From: Chitinophagales bacterium
GTDB lineage: Bacteria; Bacteroidota; Bacteroidia; Chitinophagales; Saprospiraceae
Assembly: GCA_022360175.1 (NCBI GenBank)
Contig: JAKSDI010000244.1
Coordinates: forward strand, 1 to 64,000
Reading direction: 5' to 3'
Length of the DNA stretch: 64,000 nucleotides
Positions 34,158 through 44,500 of this stretch are shown here, piece after piece. Under the pieces are notes generated by a model, which worked only from the letters and a program-made list of their open reading frames with translations, had not been told where the DNA came from and made no database searches. Every line of letters starts with the position of its first letter. The stretch's first letter is position 1. The position numbers and the translations under genes are program-made.

Positions 34158-37100
34158 TTATTTCGATATAACAAATACCTTGGTGGCTAATAACTCCTTT
34201 TTGTTACTCATTTTTAGCCAGTAAGTACCGGATGGCAGCTCTTCCAGAGATAGATCTAATTGGAACGCACCTTCTTGCATTTGCTGACTATACATTTGTT
34301 GTCCATACTGGTTATAAATGAAAATCGTGGCCTGTTCTTTTATGGACTTATCTAGTTGAACGGTAAAATGTCCCATATTGGGGTTGGGGAAGAGGGCGAT
34401 GTTGGCATATGGTGATGTTGTGATATCCCAACTACGCTTATTAGCTACGTCGAGCAATGGGTGATGCGGTGATATGGTATTATGGTGTCGTGGTATTTCG
34501 GTATTTCGGTATTGTGGTGTTTCGGTGTTTGCTAATCCATCATCGTCATTAGTAGAGAAACTTCCACTACTACCTGTTATGCTTACATTGCTAAACACTG
34601 CATCTGTTTGTTGATTGGCTAGATAAGTGAAGCTCGCCAATCCTATCTGAATACAATCCTGCATCGGTACAAATACAGCATGTACATAGGTGAAGGTAGT
34701 ACCCGTAGTACTGTAATAGGCAAAAATCCAATCCCCCTGTCGTTCTAGTTTCAACCACCATGGGGATGGCTTGAAGAAGCTATTCACCTGTTTGGGGCCG
34801 TTGGTAGCATAACGGGTTTCATGGCGCAATATATTTGTCAGATTGGAAAATATAGCCACTTGCTTTGAGCCTGGATCTGACGTTTCTCTAATCATCAATC
34901 CTCCATAACCATTTGGTGTAATACTTTCTATTTTGGCAGTAATTGAGCCATCACCACAAAGTGTCTGGTAAGCAAAAGCAACATTATCTGTAGTTGAACT
35001 AGTAGCGTTATTGCCAGAACCTGTTATTGTAAATTCTCCATTTGCCGGACTGGAGTATGTACATGGATCAAAAGCATATTCATTACCTATGGTTACTAAA
35101 CCAAGGTCACTTGAGGACCATCCATCTGGCAAGTCATCTCCGATCATCACTTGTATATTGGCAGTACAATTGGCTGTGTTACTGGCTGCATCTGAAACGG
35201 TAAGTGGTACTGTAAAAGTGTTACCCACATCATTGCAGGTATAAATGGTTGCCGGAAAGTTGACCTGTGTGATGATACAGTTGTCACTACTATTGATGTC
35301 ATCAAAGACATCTGATTTTTGCAAGGTATAAGTGCCATCAGACTGTATTTCAACAGCGGTGTTTTTACATACCACAGTAGGTGATATATGATCTTCTACT
35401 GTTACTGTGCCAGTGCAGGTGCTACTATTGTTATTAATGTCAGTTACCGTCAATGTAATGATATTGGCACCCAGGTTGTTACAGGTGAAACTGGATTTGT
35501 CAATGGTTGTATAGGCCAGACCACAAGCATCATCAGAACTGTTGTCAATAGCGGAAGCTGTAATGTTTGCCATACCTGAAGCATCTAGCTGAACCATCAC
35601 ATTATTACACATTGCTACTGGTGCAATATTGTCTTCTACAGTGATTGTAGCATTACAACTAGCCTGTTCGTTGTTGATATCTGTTATTGTGTAGGTGAGG
35701 CTTAGTACTCCAACATCTGCACAGGTGAAGTTTTCCTGCGTAATTGTTTCTGAAAGCAAACCACAATCTGCAAAACTTCCAGCACCAACTACTGATGGGG
35801 TAGTACTACCTATACCATTGGCATCCAACTGAATGATCAAATCATTACACACTACAGTGGGAGACTGGCAGCAGAAGGAATTCGGATCGCTTACATTCAC
35901 GGTGGTCTGACAACTACTGGAAAGTAGGTTGTCATCATTCTGAATCGTCAGAGTAACAATGATCGCTTCATTAATATCATCACAATCAAAATCTGTTTGG
36001 GATAGTGACAAAGTAAAATTTCCGCAGGTGTTAAACGAGCCATTATCGATTACTTCTGGTCTTAATGCAGTTGTACCATCACTGGTTAATTCCAAATCAA
36101 CTGAAGGCAGGCATTGGGCAGTGGGTGTATTGTTATCCTCTACCGTTACGGTTGCAGTACAATTGCTAATATTACCATTTACATCAGTTACAGTAAGTGT
36201 CACCGTATTATTGTTCCCTACATTTGCACATGTGAAGTTTTCATTGTCTAATGAAAGAGTAGCAATCCCACAATTATCTGTTGAGCCATTATTGATTGAT
36301 GTCGCTTCCATTGTCCCATTGCCATAAGTATCTAATTGTATAGTCGTATTCTGACAAGATGCAGTAGGAGCGATATCATCCACTACTGTGACATCAAATG
36401 TACAACTTGCCGTACTGCCCTCTACATCTTCAATAATCAAAGTTTCTGTCTGCACACCCACATCTGAGCAGGTATATTCGTAAGAAAGAGTGTTAGGGCT
36501 GAATTGATTAATATCACTGCAGTTATCAGCAAAACCAGCTATAATACTTGTATAAGTTACTATAGGAGAAGACAGATTCACCATTTGATCACTGCATGTT
36601 AATACAGGTTCGATATTGTCTTCAATGGTGACGATTGCATTACAAGAAGAGGTATTCCCATTTCCGTCATTGATGGTCAGCGTGACGTTATTAGCTCCAA
36701 TGTGACTACAGTCAAAGGTATTAGGTATGACACCGACGAGGTTGATAGTACCACAATTGTCTGAAGAACCTGCTTCGATATCGGTTGCGGTAATGGAAAC
36801 TTGTCCATTTGCATCGAGTTGCGCTGTAAAGTTTTGGCAACTGGTTGTAGGCATGATATTATCTTCAACGGTGACGATTGCATTACAAGAAGAGGTATTC
36901 CCATTTCCGTCATTGATGGTCAGCGTGACGTTATTAGCTCCAATGTGACTACAGTCAAAGGTATTGGGTATAACATTGACAAGATTGATAGTGCCACAAT
37001 TGTCCGAAGAACCTGCTTCAACATCAGCTGCTGTAATAGAAACTTGACCATTACCATTGAGTGGCACTGTAAAGTTTTGGCAACCAGCTGTAGGCGCGAT

Positions 37101-37577
37101 ATTGTCTTCAACTGTAACCGTAGCCGTACAGGTACTTATATTGCCATTTACATCTGTGATAGTGAGTGTTACCGTATTGGGCCCCACATCGGTACAATCG
37201 AAATTAGTTTGGCTCAGTGTCAGGCTAGCGATGCCATTATTACTAGGATCATTACTCACTGCATCTGCTGTGGTAGAACCATTACCGTTTACATCCAACT
37301 GTACTGTAACATCCTGGCAAGATGCAGAATTATCTACGTGAATCGGTCGATAGCAACAATGCTCGCTCTTTTTTGAAGGAAGCAATATTTGGCTGGCTGC
37401 AGTTGTATCCTTAAAATGAACCGTTTGAGCTATATCAGTATGGCCAATATCAGAGCTTCCGATTTGTCCAAACATAATAAACGGCAAACAAAGCAAACCA
37501 ATAATTCCAATTATTATTCTAATCGGCTGGATATGGTACTTAGTAGCTATGGTTAAATACTGGTCCTGCAGTTTCAT
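34158..37577 (-). CDS. T9SS-exported HYR-like repeat protein without a glycine-rich domain
   Basis: 1139 residues from ATG 37577, which lies inside the end of the upstream Hcp-like gene (38-base overlap; a non-ATG start at 37619 would overlap more). A hydrophobic export signal spans about 18-37 (IRIIIGIIGLLCLPFIMFGQ). Nine HYR-like repeats follow; the first lacks its second cysteine. Repeats 2 and 3 are nearly identical at DNA level. Then come a DUF1349-like domain (GYGGLMIRE, RQGDWIFAYY), a linker encoded by an 8-bp tandem array (34460-34531), and a T9SS tail starting NIALFPNPNMGHF. Unlike its neighbours it has no glycine-rich domain. The overlap with the Hcp-like gene implies translational coupling. 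It is the last gene of unit 4 under HTCS 45656-48829. Confidence 0.9.
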   Translation of the reverse strand: MKLQDQYLTIATKYHIQPIRIIIGIIGLLCLPFIMFGQIGSSDIGHTDIAQTVHFKDTTAASQILLPSKKSEHCCYRPIHVDNSASCQDVTVQLDVNGNGSTTADAVSNDPSNNGIASLTLSQTNFDCTDVGPNTVTLTITDVNGNISTCTATVTVEDNIAPTAGCQNFTVPLNGNGQVSITAADVEAGSSDNCGTINLVNVIPNTFDCSHIGANNVTLTINDGNGNTSSCNAIVTVEDNIMPTTSCQNFTAQLDANGQVSITATDIEAGSSDNCGTINLVGVIPNTFDCSHIGANNVTLTINDGNGNTSSCNAIVTIEDNIEPVLTCSDQMVNLSSPIVTYTSIIAGFADNCSDINQFSPNTLSYEYTCSDVGVQTETLIIEDVEGSTASCTFDVTVVDDIAPTASCQNTTIQLDTYGNGTMEATSINNGSTDNCGIATLSLDNENFTCANVGNNNTVTLTVTDVNGNISNCTATVTVEDNNTPTAQCLPSVDLELTSDGTTALRPEVIDNGSFNTCGNFTLSLSQTDFDCDDINEAIIVTLTIQNDDNLLSSSCQTTVNVSDPNSFCCQSPTVVCNDLIIQLDANGIGSTTPSVVGAGSFADCGLLSETITQENFTCADVGVLSLTYTITDINNEQASCNATITVEDNIAPVAMCNNVMVQLDASGMANITASAIDNSSDDACGLAYTTIDKSSFTCNNLGANIITLTVTDINNNSSTCTGTVTVEDHISPTVVCKNTAVEIQSDGTYTLQKSDVFDDINSSDNCIITQVNFPATIYTCNDVGNTFTVPLTVSDAASNTANCTANIQVMIGDDLPDGWSSSDLGLVTIGNEYAFDPCTYSSPANGEFTITGSGNNATSSTTDNVAFAYQTLCGDGSITAKIESITPNGYGGLMIRETSDPGSKQVAIFSNLTNILRHETRYATNGPKQVNSFFKPSPWWLKLERQGDWIFAYYSTTGTTFTYVHAVFVPMQDCIQIGLASFTYLANQQTDAVFSNVSITGSSGSFSTNDDDGLANTETPQYRNTEIPRHHNTISPHHPLLDVANKRSWDITTSPYANIALFPNPNMGHFTVQLDKSIKEQATIFIYNQYGQQMYSQQMQEGAFQLDLSLEELPSGTYWLKMSNKKELLATKVFVISK
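34460..34531. repeat. Octanucleotide tandem array (9 units) inside gene 34158-37577
   Basis: Nine consecutive 8-bp units of form GGTRTTNN on the plus strand (GGTGATGC, GGTGATAT, GGTATTAT, GGTGTCGT, GGTATTTC twice, GGTATTGT, GGTGTTTC, GGTGTTTG); GGT recurs every 8 bases without exception. It encodes an 8-residue cyclic linker (NTETPQYR-like) between the DUF1349-like domain and the T9SS tail. Both other frames stop within about a dozen codons downstream (TAG 34447-34445 and TAA 34443-34441 on the minus strand). Confidence 0.9.
36627..36965. repeat. Recently homogenised HYR-repeat pair, 243-bp period
   Basis: A 96-bp block (36627-36722) is identical to 36870-36965, offset 243 bp or 81 codons. 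It belongs to repeats 2 and 3 of the protein at 34158-37577. Other neighbouring repeats have diverged much further. Confidence 0.85.
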
Positions 37578-38100
37578 GTGTGATTTCGATGGTAGAGTAA
37601 GTAAATGATATTTCTTCAAAATCTGTTAAGCCAAAATTTGCTGTAGATGTTTCCTGCTTCAGCTGTCGCAATGAAACCATTTTAGCACCTGTGAATTGTA
37701 TGGTGTAGTAATGCTCTGGGTTTCCTGTTTGATAACTTTGTCGCCAAAACTTCAAAGTGACCTGAAGAGGGGCTTTATTAATCAATGCACTAAATAATTC
37801 AGGAGAAGCTTTATCGATCACTTTTTTTACTTTAAGTATACAAGGGATCGCATCTCCAAGGATAGCACCTGTATTAGGGTCAATATCATGTTTGTTGGTA
37901 AATTCCATCGCAACAACATAGGATTCGTTTGGATGGGACTGACTGGATAAAAGTCCTATTGACTCTAATGTTCCGGCACCTTGGGTAATTTGAACACCAC
38001 TATTTTCTTCTCTTACCTCCATGTAAATAATATCCTGTGCAAAGGATGTGAATGGAATAGCCAGGAATAAGAATAGCAGGGAATGAATGGTGAATTTCAT
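37540..38100 (-). CDS. Hcp-like (T6SS tube protein family) protein with a signal peptide
   Basis: 186 residues from ATG 38100. Residues 1-21 are a strong signal peptide (FTIHSLLFLFLAIPFTSFAQ). The mature part resembles the Hcp/TssD family: VKKVIDKASPELFSALINK corresponds to the Hcp KEIDKSSP-L-ALxxG strand-turn region, and GNPEHYYTIQFTGAKMVSL to the EHYYT...A-IV-I segment. It ends with a predicted beta-strand FEEISFTYSTIEITHETAG. Hcp forms hexameric rings stacked in the type VI secretion tube and normally has no N-terminal signal. No other T6SS gene is visible nearby. Here it is exported and sits between two T9SS adhesins, with the downstream adhesin's start codon inside its 3' end. A structural role in an extracellular or periplasmic assembly is possible but untested. 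Confidence 0.82.
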   Translation of the reverse strand: MKFTIHSLLFLFLAIPFTSFAQDIIYMEVREENSGVQITQGAGTLESIGLLSSQSHPNESYVVAMEFTNKHDIDPNTGAILGDAIPCILKVKKVIDKASPELFSALINKAPLQVTLKFWRQSYQTGNPEHYYTIQFTGAKMVSLRQLKQETSTANFGLTDFEEISFTYSTIEITHETAGPVFNHSY

Positions 38101-38172
38101 TTTGTTATTATTTAGAAATGAATGTTTAGAATTATAAAAAGTGTTGTAAACAGTCGGGTGCTTACTTAAGTA

Positions 38173-41100
38173 CTATCGTGCAATCACGACTTGTAAAACC
38201 TGCGGTTTAGATTCCACTTGCTGTAATACCATAAAATAAAGTCCGTTTGGCAGTTCACTTACGTTCCACTTTGTGCTTGTCTCACCTGCTTTGAGCTGCC
38301 GTTGCTCCAGGATTTGACCAACTTGATTGCGGAGACTAACAGTGACTTCATTGGTCAACGGCTGTTGGAATGATAGTGTAAAGGCATGATCTGTTGGATT
38401 AGGGAAGAGTCGTGGATTTAAAGGTGTTCCTTCTACGGGGCCGGTCCGGGCGGTGTTATCCCAGTTGGATAGTGGGTTTGGGGCGACTTTATTTTTAGTT
38501 ATGTCGGATGGAGGGTTTAAGGTGGTTGAGGAAGGTTTAGATGGCTTAGTTCCTATGGTACTGTCTTCTTCACTAAAGCTGCCATTATTACCACTTATTG
38601 ACACATTACTAAAAACAGCTTCTGTTTGAGCATTGGGTAGATAGGTAAAGCTGGCTAAACCTACCTCTACACAGTTTTGCATCGAGATAAATACGCCATG
38701 TACATACTGGAAGTTGATACCATCAAAGCTGCTATAACTGAATACCCAATCGCCCTGTCTTTCCATACGTAACCAAATTGGATTAGGCTTGAAAAAGCTG
38801 CCGACCTGCTTGGGAGTATTGGCACTGTAGCGCACTTCATGGCGTAGTGTGTTGCTTAGGTTGCTAAATATAGATACTTGTTTGGCACCATCATCTGCTG
38901 TTTCCCGAATCATCAGCCCGCCATATCCATTGGGTTCAATACTTTCTATTTTAGCAGTAATTGTGCCATCTCCACAAAGGCTTTGATGAGCAAATGCGAC
39001 ATTATCTGTTGTTATACTGGTGGCGTTATTTCCAGAGCCTATGATGCTAAATTCACCTGGAGCAGTGCATGGTAAATATTCGAATAGGTTGCCGATAGTT
39101 ACATTACCCACGTTGGTTGATTGCCAGGGAGTAGGCAGATTTTTTCCTTCTGTTACCGTTACCGTTACATGACAAAACGATGTATTCCCGCGAGTATCTT
39201 TCAAAGTCATAGTAACTGAATTATCACCAATATCGCTACAGCTAAAATCTGTTTTATTGAGAGTCATGGAAGCGATACCACAAGCATCTGTTGATCCATC
39301 ATCTATATCTTCAGGAGTGATGGAAGCATGGCCGGTAGCATCCAGCTCAACAGCTGTATTTTTACATAACCAAAATGGCGGATCGACATCATAGACACTA
39401 AGGATAGAGGTACATTGTGATATATTACCATTCACATCTTCTACTGTAAGGGTAAGTGTATTGTCACCAGCATCTGCACAGGTGAAGTCAGTCTGACTCA
39501 ATGATAAGGAAGCAATACCGCAAGCATCATTTGATCCATTGTTCATATGGCCAGGAGTAATTGAAACGGTCCCGTCACGGTCCAGGTATATCCAATTGTC
39601 CATACACAAAGCATTGGGTGGAGTGTTGTCTTCTACTATAACGCTCGTGGGGCAGTAGGTGGCATTACCATTTACATCGGTTACCGTTAGGATAAGATCT
39701 ACCTCCCCTACATCAGCGCAGTTAAAATTGGTTATATCCAGTGACCGGGAAGCAATGCCGCAAGCGTCGGTTGATCCATTGTCCATTTCCTCAGGAGTAA
39801 CCGAGGCATTTCCGGAAGCATCCAGAGAGATGGTTTTACTAGGACATATCGCAATTGGGCTAATTTCATCATAAATGGTAACTATTGAGGTACATTGAGC
39901 TGTATTGCCATTCACATCTTCCACAGTCAGTGTGACCGTATTAGCGCCAATGTCTGCGCAGGTGAAATGTGTAATATCTAATGACATTCCCGTAGCTACT
40001 GGGGGCAGGCCACAGACATCCGTCGAGTTGTCATTTATAAGCGAGGGTTCAATCGTAACGTTTCCATTTGGAAGAAGATACTTGTTGATGTTTTTGCAAA
40101 TGGCATCAGGAGGCGTATCGTCTTCTATCGTTAAATTTGTAGCGCACGTACTCGCTAAGCCTCCTTGCGCATCCCAAATAATTACACGGCAAGTAAGGTT
40201 TCGCTCGATATCACTACAATCAAATGACGCTACATCTTCAACCAGTTCTGTATAGCTATTCCCATCTGCTAAGAATACTTCAGCTGATCCCCCACAAGGG
40301 ATAGATGAATTTAGCAAGTAATCAGGTCCATTAAACTCCCCATCTCCATTTTCATCCAAAGTAACAGTGAGAGGTGGACAAACAGCTTCTGCAAGCTTAT
40401 AAGTTGTAATTTTTATCTTACCGATTGAGGGAAAGTCAACAGTTCCTCCGTCTACACCAGGCGTAATCGTTTTGTCAAAACTACCGAAGCTATCAGTGGC
40501 ATAAGAACCACCACCACCGCCACCTTCTTCACAATATACCGCACCGCCGTGGAAGCCGCCACCGCCGCCACCACCTTTACCGGAAGCGCCACCACCAAAA
40601 AAGCCAAAGCCTCCCCTCATTTGTACATTACCTTCTCCGATACCCGCTGTTAATATATATTCATTGACCGGCCTCAACTGGACATAAATAATTGCCTGGT
40701 CTGTCGGCGTATGATTAAGCACAACATCTTTTCCCTCGTAAGAAGCTGTTTCAGCGCATTTGAGGCCAGCCCCTGTTCCTGGGCGATTATCCATAATGAA
40801 ACAGTATTCTTCCTCTGGACAACTACTATTAGTTCCTCCAAGAGAACCACTTGAATTACCGCCATTTTTTCCAGCCATAGCACCGCCACCAACTTTATCT
40901 AATTTATTAGGGCCAGGACGAACCGCACCGCCGCCGCCACCAGCAACTGCCAGTAATATCCAATTGGCCCCTGCAGCATCTGCTAATGGTGGAAGATAGA
41001 CAATAGCCGTTGCTCCACCACCAGCTCCGGATACTTCATCGCCTGTATTCAAACAGCCAGTTACCCGAGTTCCACCACGTTCTCCTCTGTAAGTCCTTAT

Positions 41101-41427
41101 TATCCCACCGGGTTTTAATTTACCATCTTCATCGCCTACCTCAAATGAAACTTGCACGCTGGCTCCGGTTCCACCATGTATATGAGTATCACAGGTAAAT
41201 TCTGCAAATATCACATCCCCACCATCTCCTCCAGTAATATCAATACTCAGTACATCCGTGTCTGGAATAAAGAGGTCTGCACCGTGGATGAATAAATCAA
41301 TTGGAGAGCTTATGATGTCCTCGTAAACCCCTTCACAAGCTAAGGTTTGTTGGGCATTGGTTGGTTGGTATATCAATACGCTGATCAATACCAGCATGGC
41401 TAGCATGACATTTATCTGATATTTCAT
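38173..41427 (-). CDS. T9SS-exported glycine-rich/HYR-repeat protein (tandem paralogue 1)
   Basis: 1084 residues. ATG 41427 is preferred to a GTG-started extension to 41478 because it begins a standard signal peptide (MLAMLVLISVLIYQPTNAQQ) and lies 15 bases after a variant leader motif AGTAAAATCT, as at 57016 and 61475. A glycine-rich domain spans about 45-340 (GGIIRTYRGERGGTR, AVAGGGGGAVRPGP, GGGGGGGFHGGAVYCEEGGG), followed by five HYR-like repeats, a DUF1349-like domain (GYGGLMIRE, RQGDWVFSYS) and a linker. The T9SS tail begins RLFPNPTDHAF. It is a tandem duplicate of 41550-45077; the two proteins are alike through the linker but carry clearly different T9SS tails. It is in unit 4 of HTCS 45656-48829. 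Confidence 0.92.
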   Translation of the reverse strand: MKYQINVMLAMLVLISVLIYQPTNAQQTLACEGVYEDIISSPIDLFIHGADLFIPDTDVLSIDITGGDGGDVIFAEFTCDTHIHGGTGASVQVSFEVGDEDGKLKPGGIIRTYRGERGGTRVTGCLNTGDEVSGAGGGATAIVYLPPLADAAGANWILLAVAGGGGGAVRPGPNKLDKVGGGAMAGKNGGNSSGSLGGTNSSCPEEEYCFIMDNRPGTGAGLKCAETASYEGKDVVLNHTPTDQAIIYVQLRPVNEYILTAGIGEGNVQMRGGFGFFGGGASGKGGGGGGGFHGGAVYCEEGGGGGGSYATDSFGSFDKTITPGVDGGTVDFPSIGKIKITTYKLAEAVCPPLTVTLDENGDGEFNGPDYLLNSSIPCGGSAEVFLADGNSYTELVEDVASFDCSDIERNLTCRVIIWDAQGGLASTCATNLTIEDDTPPDAICKNINKYLLPNGNVTIEPSLINDNSTDVCGLPPVATGMSLDITHFTCADIGANTVTLTVEDVNGNTAQCTSIVTIYDEISPIAICPSKTISLDASGNASVTPEEMDNGSTDACGIASRSLDITNFNCADVGEVDLILTVTDVNGNATYCPTSVIVEDNTPPNALCMDNWIYLDRDGTVSITPGHMNNGSNDACGIASLSLSQTDFTCADAGDNTLTLTVEDVNGNISQCTSILSVYDVDPPFWLCKNTAVELDATGHASITPEDIDDGSTDACGIASMTLNKTDFSCSDIGDNSVTMTLKDTRGNTSFCHVTVTVTEGKNLPTPWQSTNVGNVTIGNLFEYLPCTAPGEFSIIGSGNNATSITTDNVAFAHQSLCGDGTITAKIESIEPNGYGGLMIRETADDGAKQVSIFSNLSNTLRHEVRYSANTPKQVGSFFKPNPIWLRMERQGDWVFSYSSFDGINFQYVHGVFISMQNCVEVGLASFTYLPNAQTEAVFSNVSISGNNGSFSEEDSTIGTKPSKPSSTTLNPPSDITKNKVAPNPLSNWDNTARTGPVEGTPLNPRLFPNPTDHAFTLSFQQPLTNEVTVSLRNQVGQILEQRQLKAGETSTKWNVSELPNGLYFMVLQQVESKPQVLQVVIAR

Positions 41428-41442
41428 GGAAAGTAATTTTTT

Positions 41443-41452
41443 AGATTTTACT
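41443..41452 (-). promoter_or_regulatory. Variant leader motif AGTAAAATCT before 38173-41427
   Basis: Plus strand AGATTTTACT. On the minus strand AGTAAAATCT stands 15 bases before ATG 41427, one mismatch from the AGTAAAACCT motif and with the same 15-base spacing as at 57016 and 61475. It supports that start codon. Confidence 0.45.
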
Positions 41453-41494
41453 TTGGAAAGTGTTTGATTCTGGCTCACTAAATATGGAGGAATG

Positions 41495-41525
41495 AAAAGT
41501 ACTAATCTTACAGATCGGTACTTTT
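41495..41525 (-). terminator. Hairpin between the tandem paralogues
   Basis: Perfect 8-bp arms AAAAGTAC (41495-41502) and GTACTTTT (41518-41525) with a 15-base loop, 25 bases past the stop of 41550-45077. It may be a weak terminator or an mRNA-stabilising stem that lets downstream genes be expressed at a lower level. Confidence 0.45.
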
Positions 41526-41549
41526 CAATATCGTATTTGATAACTAAGG

Positions 41550-44500
41550 CTATTTAGTGACCGTGAATACTTTGGTTGCCAAAACATGCTTTCCTCCGCT
41601 TATTTTCAACCAATAAGTTCCAGATTGAAGTCGCTCCAGACTAAGCTGAGTATTTGTCATACCTGGTTCTAAAACCTGACTGTGCATTTGCTGCCCATAG
41701 CTATTGTAAACATAAAGTGTAGCCTGTTCCTCAGTGGGCTTTTTAAATTGTAGGGAGAATTGCCCTTGGTTAGGATTAGGGTAAAGATTTATGGGGGTAG
41801 GGGCATAATGGTTTAAAGGTGTTCCCGTTGCGGGATCGGGCTGAGCAGTATTATTCAAGCTATGTTTATCAGCTTTGTTGGGTAGTGAGTTTGGGGCGAC
41901 TTTATTTTTGGTTATGTCGGATGGAGGGTTTAGGGTGGTTGAGGAAGGTTTAGATGGTTTAGTTCCTACGGTACTGCCTTCTTCACTAAAGCTGCCATTA
42001 CTACCACTTATTAACACATTACTAAAAACGGCTTCTGTTTGTGCATTGGGTAGATAGGTGAAGCTGGCTAAACCTACTTCTACACAGTTTTGCATCGAGA
42101 TAAATACGCCATGTACGTACTGGAAATTGATACCATCAAAACTGCTATAGCTGAATACCCAGTCACCCTGTCTTTCTATACGTAACCAAATCGGATTGGG
42201 CTTGAAGAAACTGCCAATCTGTTTGGGAGTATTGGTATTGTAGCGCACTTCATGGCGTAGTGTGTTGCTTAAGTTGCTAAATATAGCTACTTGTTTGGCA
42301 CCATCATCTGCTGTTTCCCTGATCATCAGCCCGCCATATCCATTGGGTTCAATACTTTCTATTTTAGCGGTGATCGTACCATCTCCGCAAAGCGTTTGAT
42401 GGGCAAAAGCGACATTATCTGTTGTTGTACTGATCGCGTTATTTCCAGAACCTGTGATGCTAAATTCACCCGGAGCAGTACATGGGAAATACTCGAATAA
42501 ATTGCCGACAGTCACCGTGCCTACATCAGTAGATTGCCAGGGAGATGGCAAATTTTTTCCTTCTATTACTGTTACTATTACATGACAAGACGATGTATTT
42601 CCGTGGGTGTCTACCAAGGTCATAGTAACTGGATTCTCACCGATGTCACTACAGTTAAAATCTGTTTTATTGAGAGTCATGGAAGCAATACCACAAGCAT
42701 CTGTTGATCCATTATCTATATCTTCAGTAGTGATGGAAGTATGGCCGGTAGCATCCAGCTCAACAGTTGTATTTTTACATAACCAAAATGGCGAATCAAC
42801 ATCATAAACACTAAGGGTAGAGGTGCATTGAGAGGTATTGCCATTCACATCTTCTACCGTCAGTGTGACCGTATTATCGCCAACGTCATCACAGGTGAAT
42901 ATATTCTGGCTCAATGATAAGGAAGCAATGCCACAGGCATCATTTGATCCATTGTTCATATGACCAGGAGTAATCGAAATAGTCCCATCATAATCAAGAT
43001 ATATCCAATTGTCTTTGCACAAAGCATTTGGGGATGTATTGTCTTCTACTGTAACAGTTGCTATGCAGTCTGACTCTTTTCCATTCACGTCTTCTACGGT
43101 GAGCGTAACGTCATTATCACCTACTTCCATACAACCAAAATCCATTGTACTTAGAGACATGGAAGCGATGCCACATTCATCAGAAGATTCATTGTTTATA
43201 TCGGCAGTAGTGATGGAGGCATGGCCAGCAGCATCTAAAGAGATTGTAATATTTTGGCACTGTGCGTCTGGATTTGCAGGATCATAAATGGCTACAGTAT
43301 TGTTACATTGGGCAATATTACCATTCACATCCTCTACAAAAAGGGTAACGACATGTTGGCCTACATCTGCACAGGTGAAATCAGATTGGCTCAATGTCAA
43401 TGAAGCAACACCACAAGCATCATCCGTAAGGCCACCACTCAGGCTTGATGGAGAAAGTGACAAGGTGCCATCTGGTCCAAGATTTAGCCCTAAAAATCCT
43501 CCTATACAATGAGCATAAGGTAGTGTATTATCTTCTATCGTAATGATTGCTGTACAAGTGGAGGTATTACCGTTTACATCTTCTACTGTAAGGGTCACGT
43601 TATTATCACCTACATCATCACAGTCAAAATCCATTTCGCTCAAGGACATGTTAGCGATACCACAAGCATCTGTTGATTCATTATTTATGTCTGCTGGCGT
43701 TATCGACACATCACCGTATTCATCCAGTGAGATAGTTATATTCTGGCATTGTACATCAGGTGGTGTATTGTCCATTAGAGTAAGGGTTGTGCTACAGGTC
43801 AACCCGATGGAGTTTTGTGCTTCAAAGACAGCAACATTGATGGTATAAGTTTTTCCTATGTCATTACAATCCAATGAAATTACATCTCCTGATACTTCTG
43901 CACTATTATTATCAAAAACACTGATTGTAGCAGTTCCCCCACAATAGACAGATGAATTTAAGAGATAATCTGCTTTAATGAACTCCCCATTTCCATTTTC
44001 ATCCAACGTAATAGTAACTGGAGGACAAACGGCTTCGGGTACCTTATACGTTGTAATTTTTATCTTACCATTTTTAGGAACATCAGTAGTCCCCCCTGCT
44101 ACACCAGGCGTAATGGTTTTATCAAAAGCACCGTACTTATCACTGGCATAGGAGCCGCCACCGCCACCACCTTCTTCGCAAGATACAGCTCCTCCATGGA
44201 AGCCACCGCCGCCGCCGCCGCCATTACCGGAGCCACCACCACCACAAAAGCCAAAGCCTCCCCTTACTTGTAAATTACCTTGTCCAAGTCCCGCTGTTAA
44301 TATATATTCATTAAGCGGTTTTAAACGGACCCTAATTGGGGACTGAGCAAGTGGCGTAGAAGCAATAACAACATCTTCTCCATCATAGGAATGTGTTTCT
44401 GTACAGCCCATGCCTGATCCTACTCCCTGGTGGTTAGTAGCATCAAGGCAATGATCAGCATCAGCACAATTTCCGTCAACTCCTCCTCCAAGTGTACTTC

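Noticed and set aside
37540..38100. A type VI secretion gene cluster
   Set aside because: Only the Hcp-like gene is present; no sheath, baseplate, VgrG or ATPase gene lies in the window, and the protein has a signal peptide.
41428..41549. A 21-bp-phased operator for gene 38173-41427
   Set aside because: Repeated GGAAAGT blocks are 26 bp apart; the gene may be transcribed from the upstream promoter.
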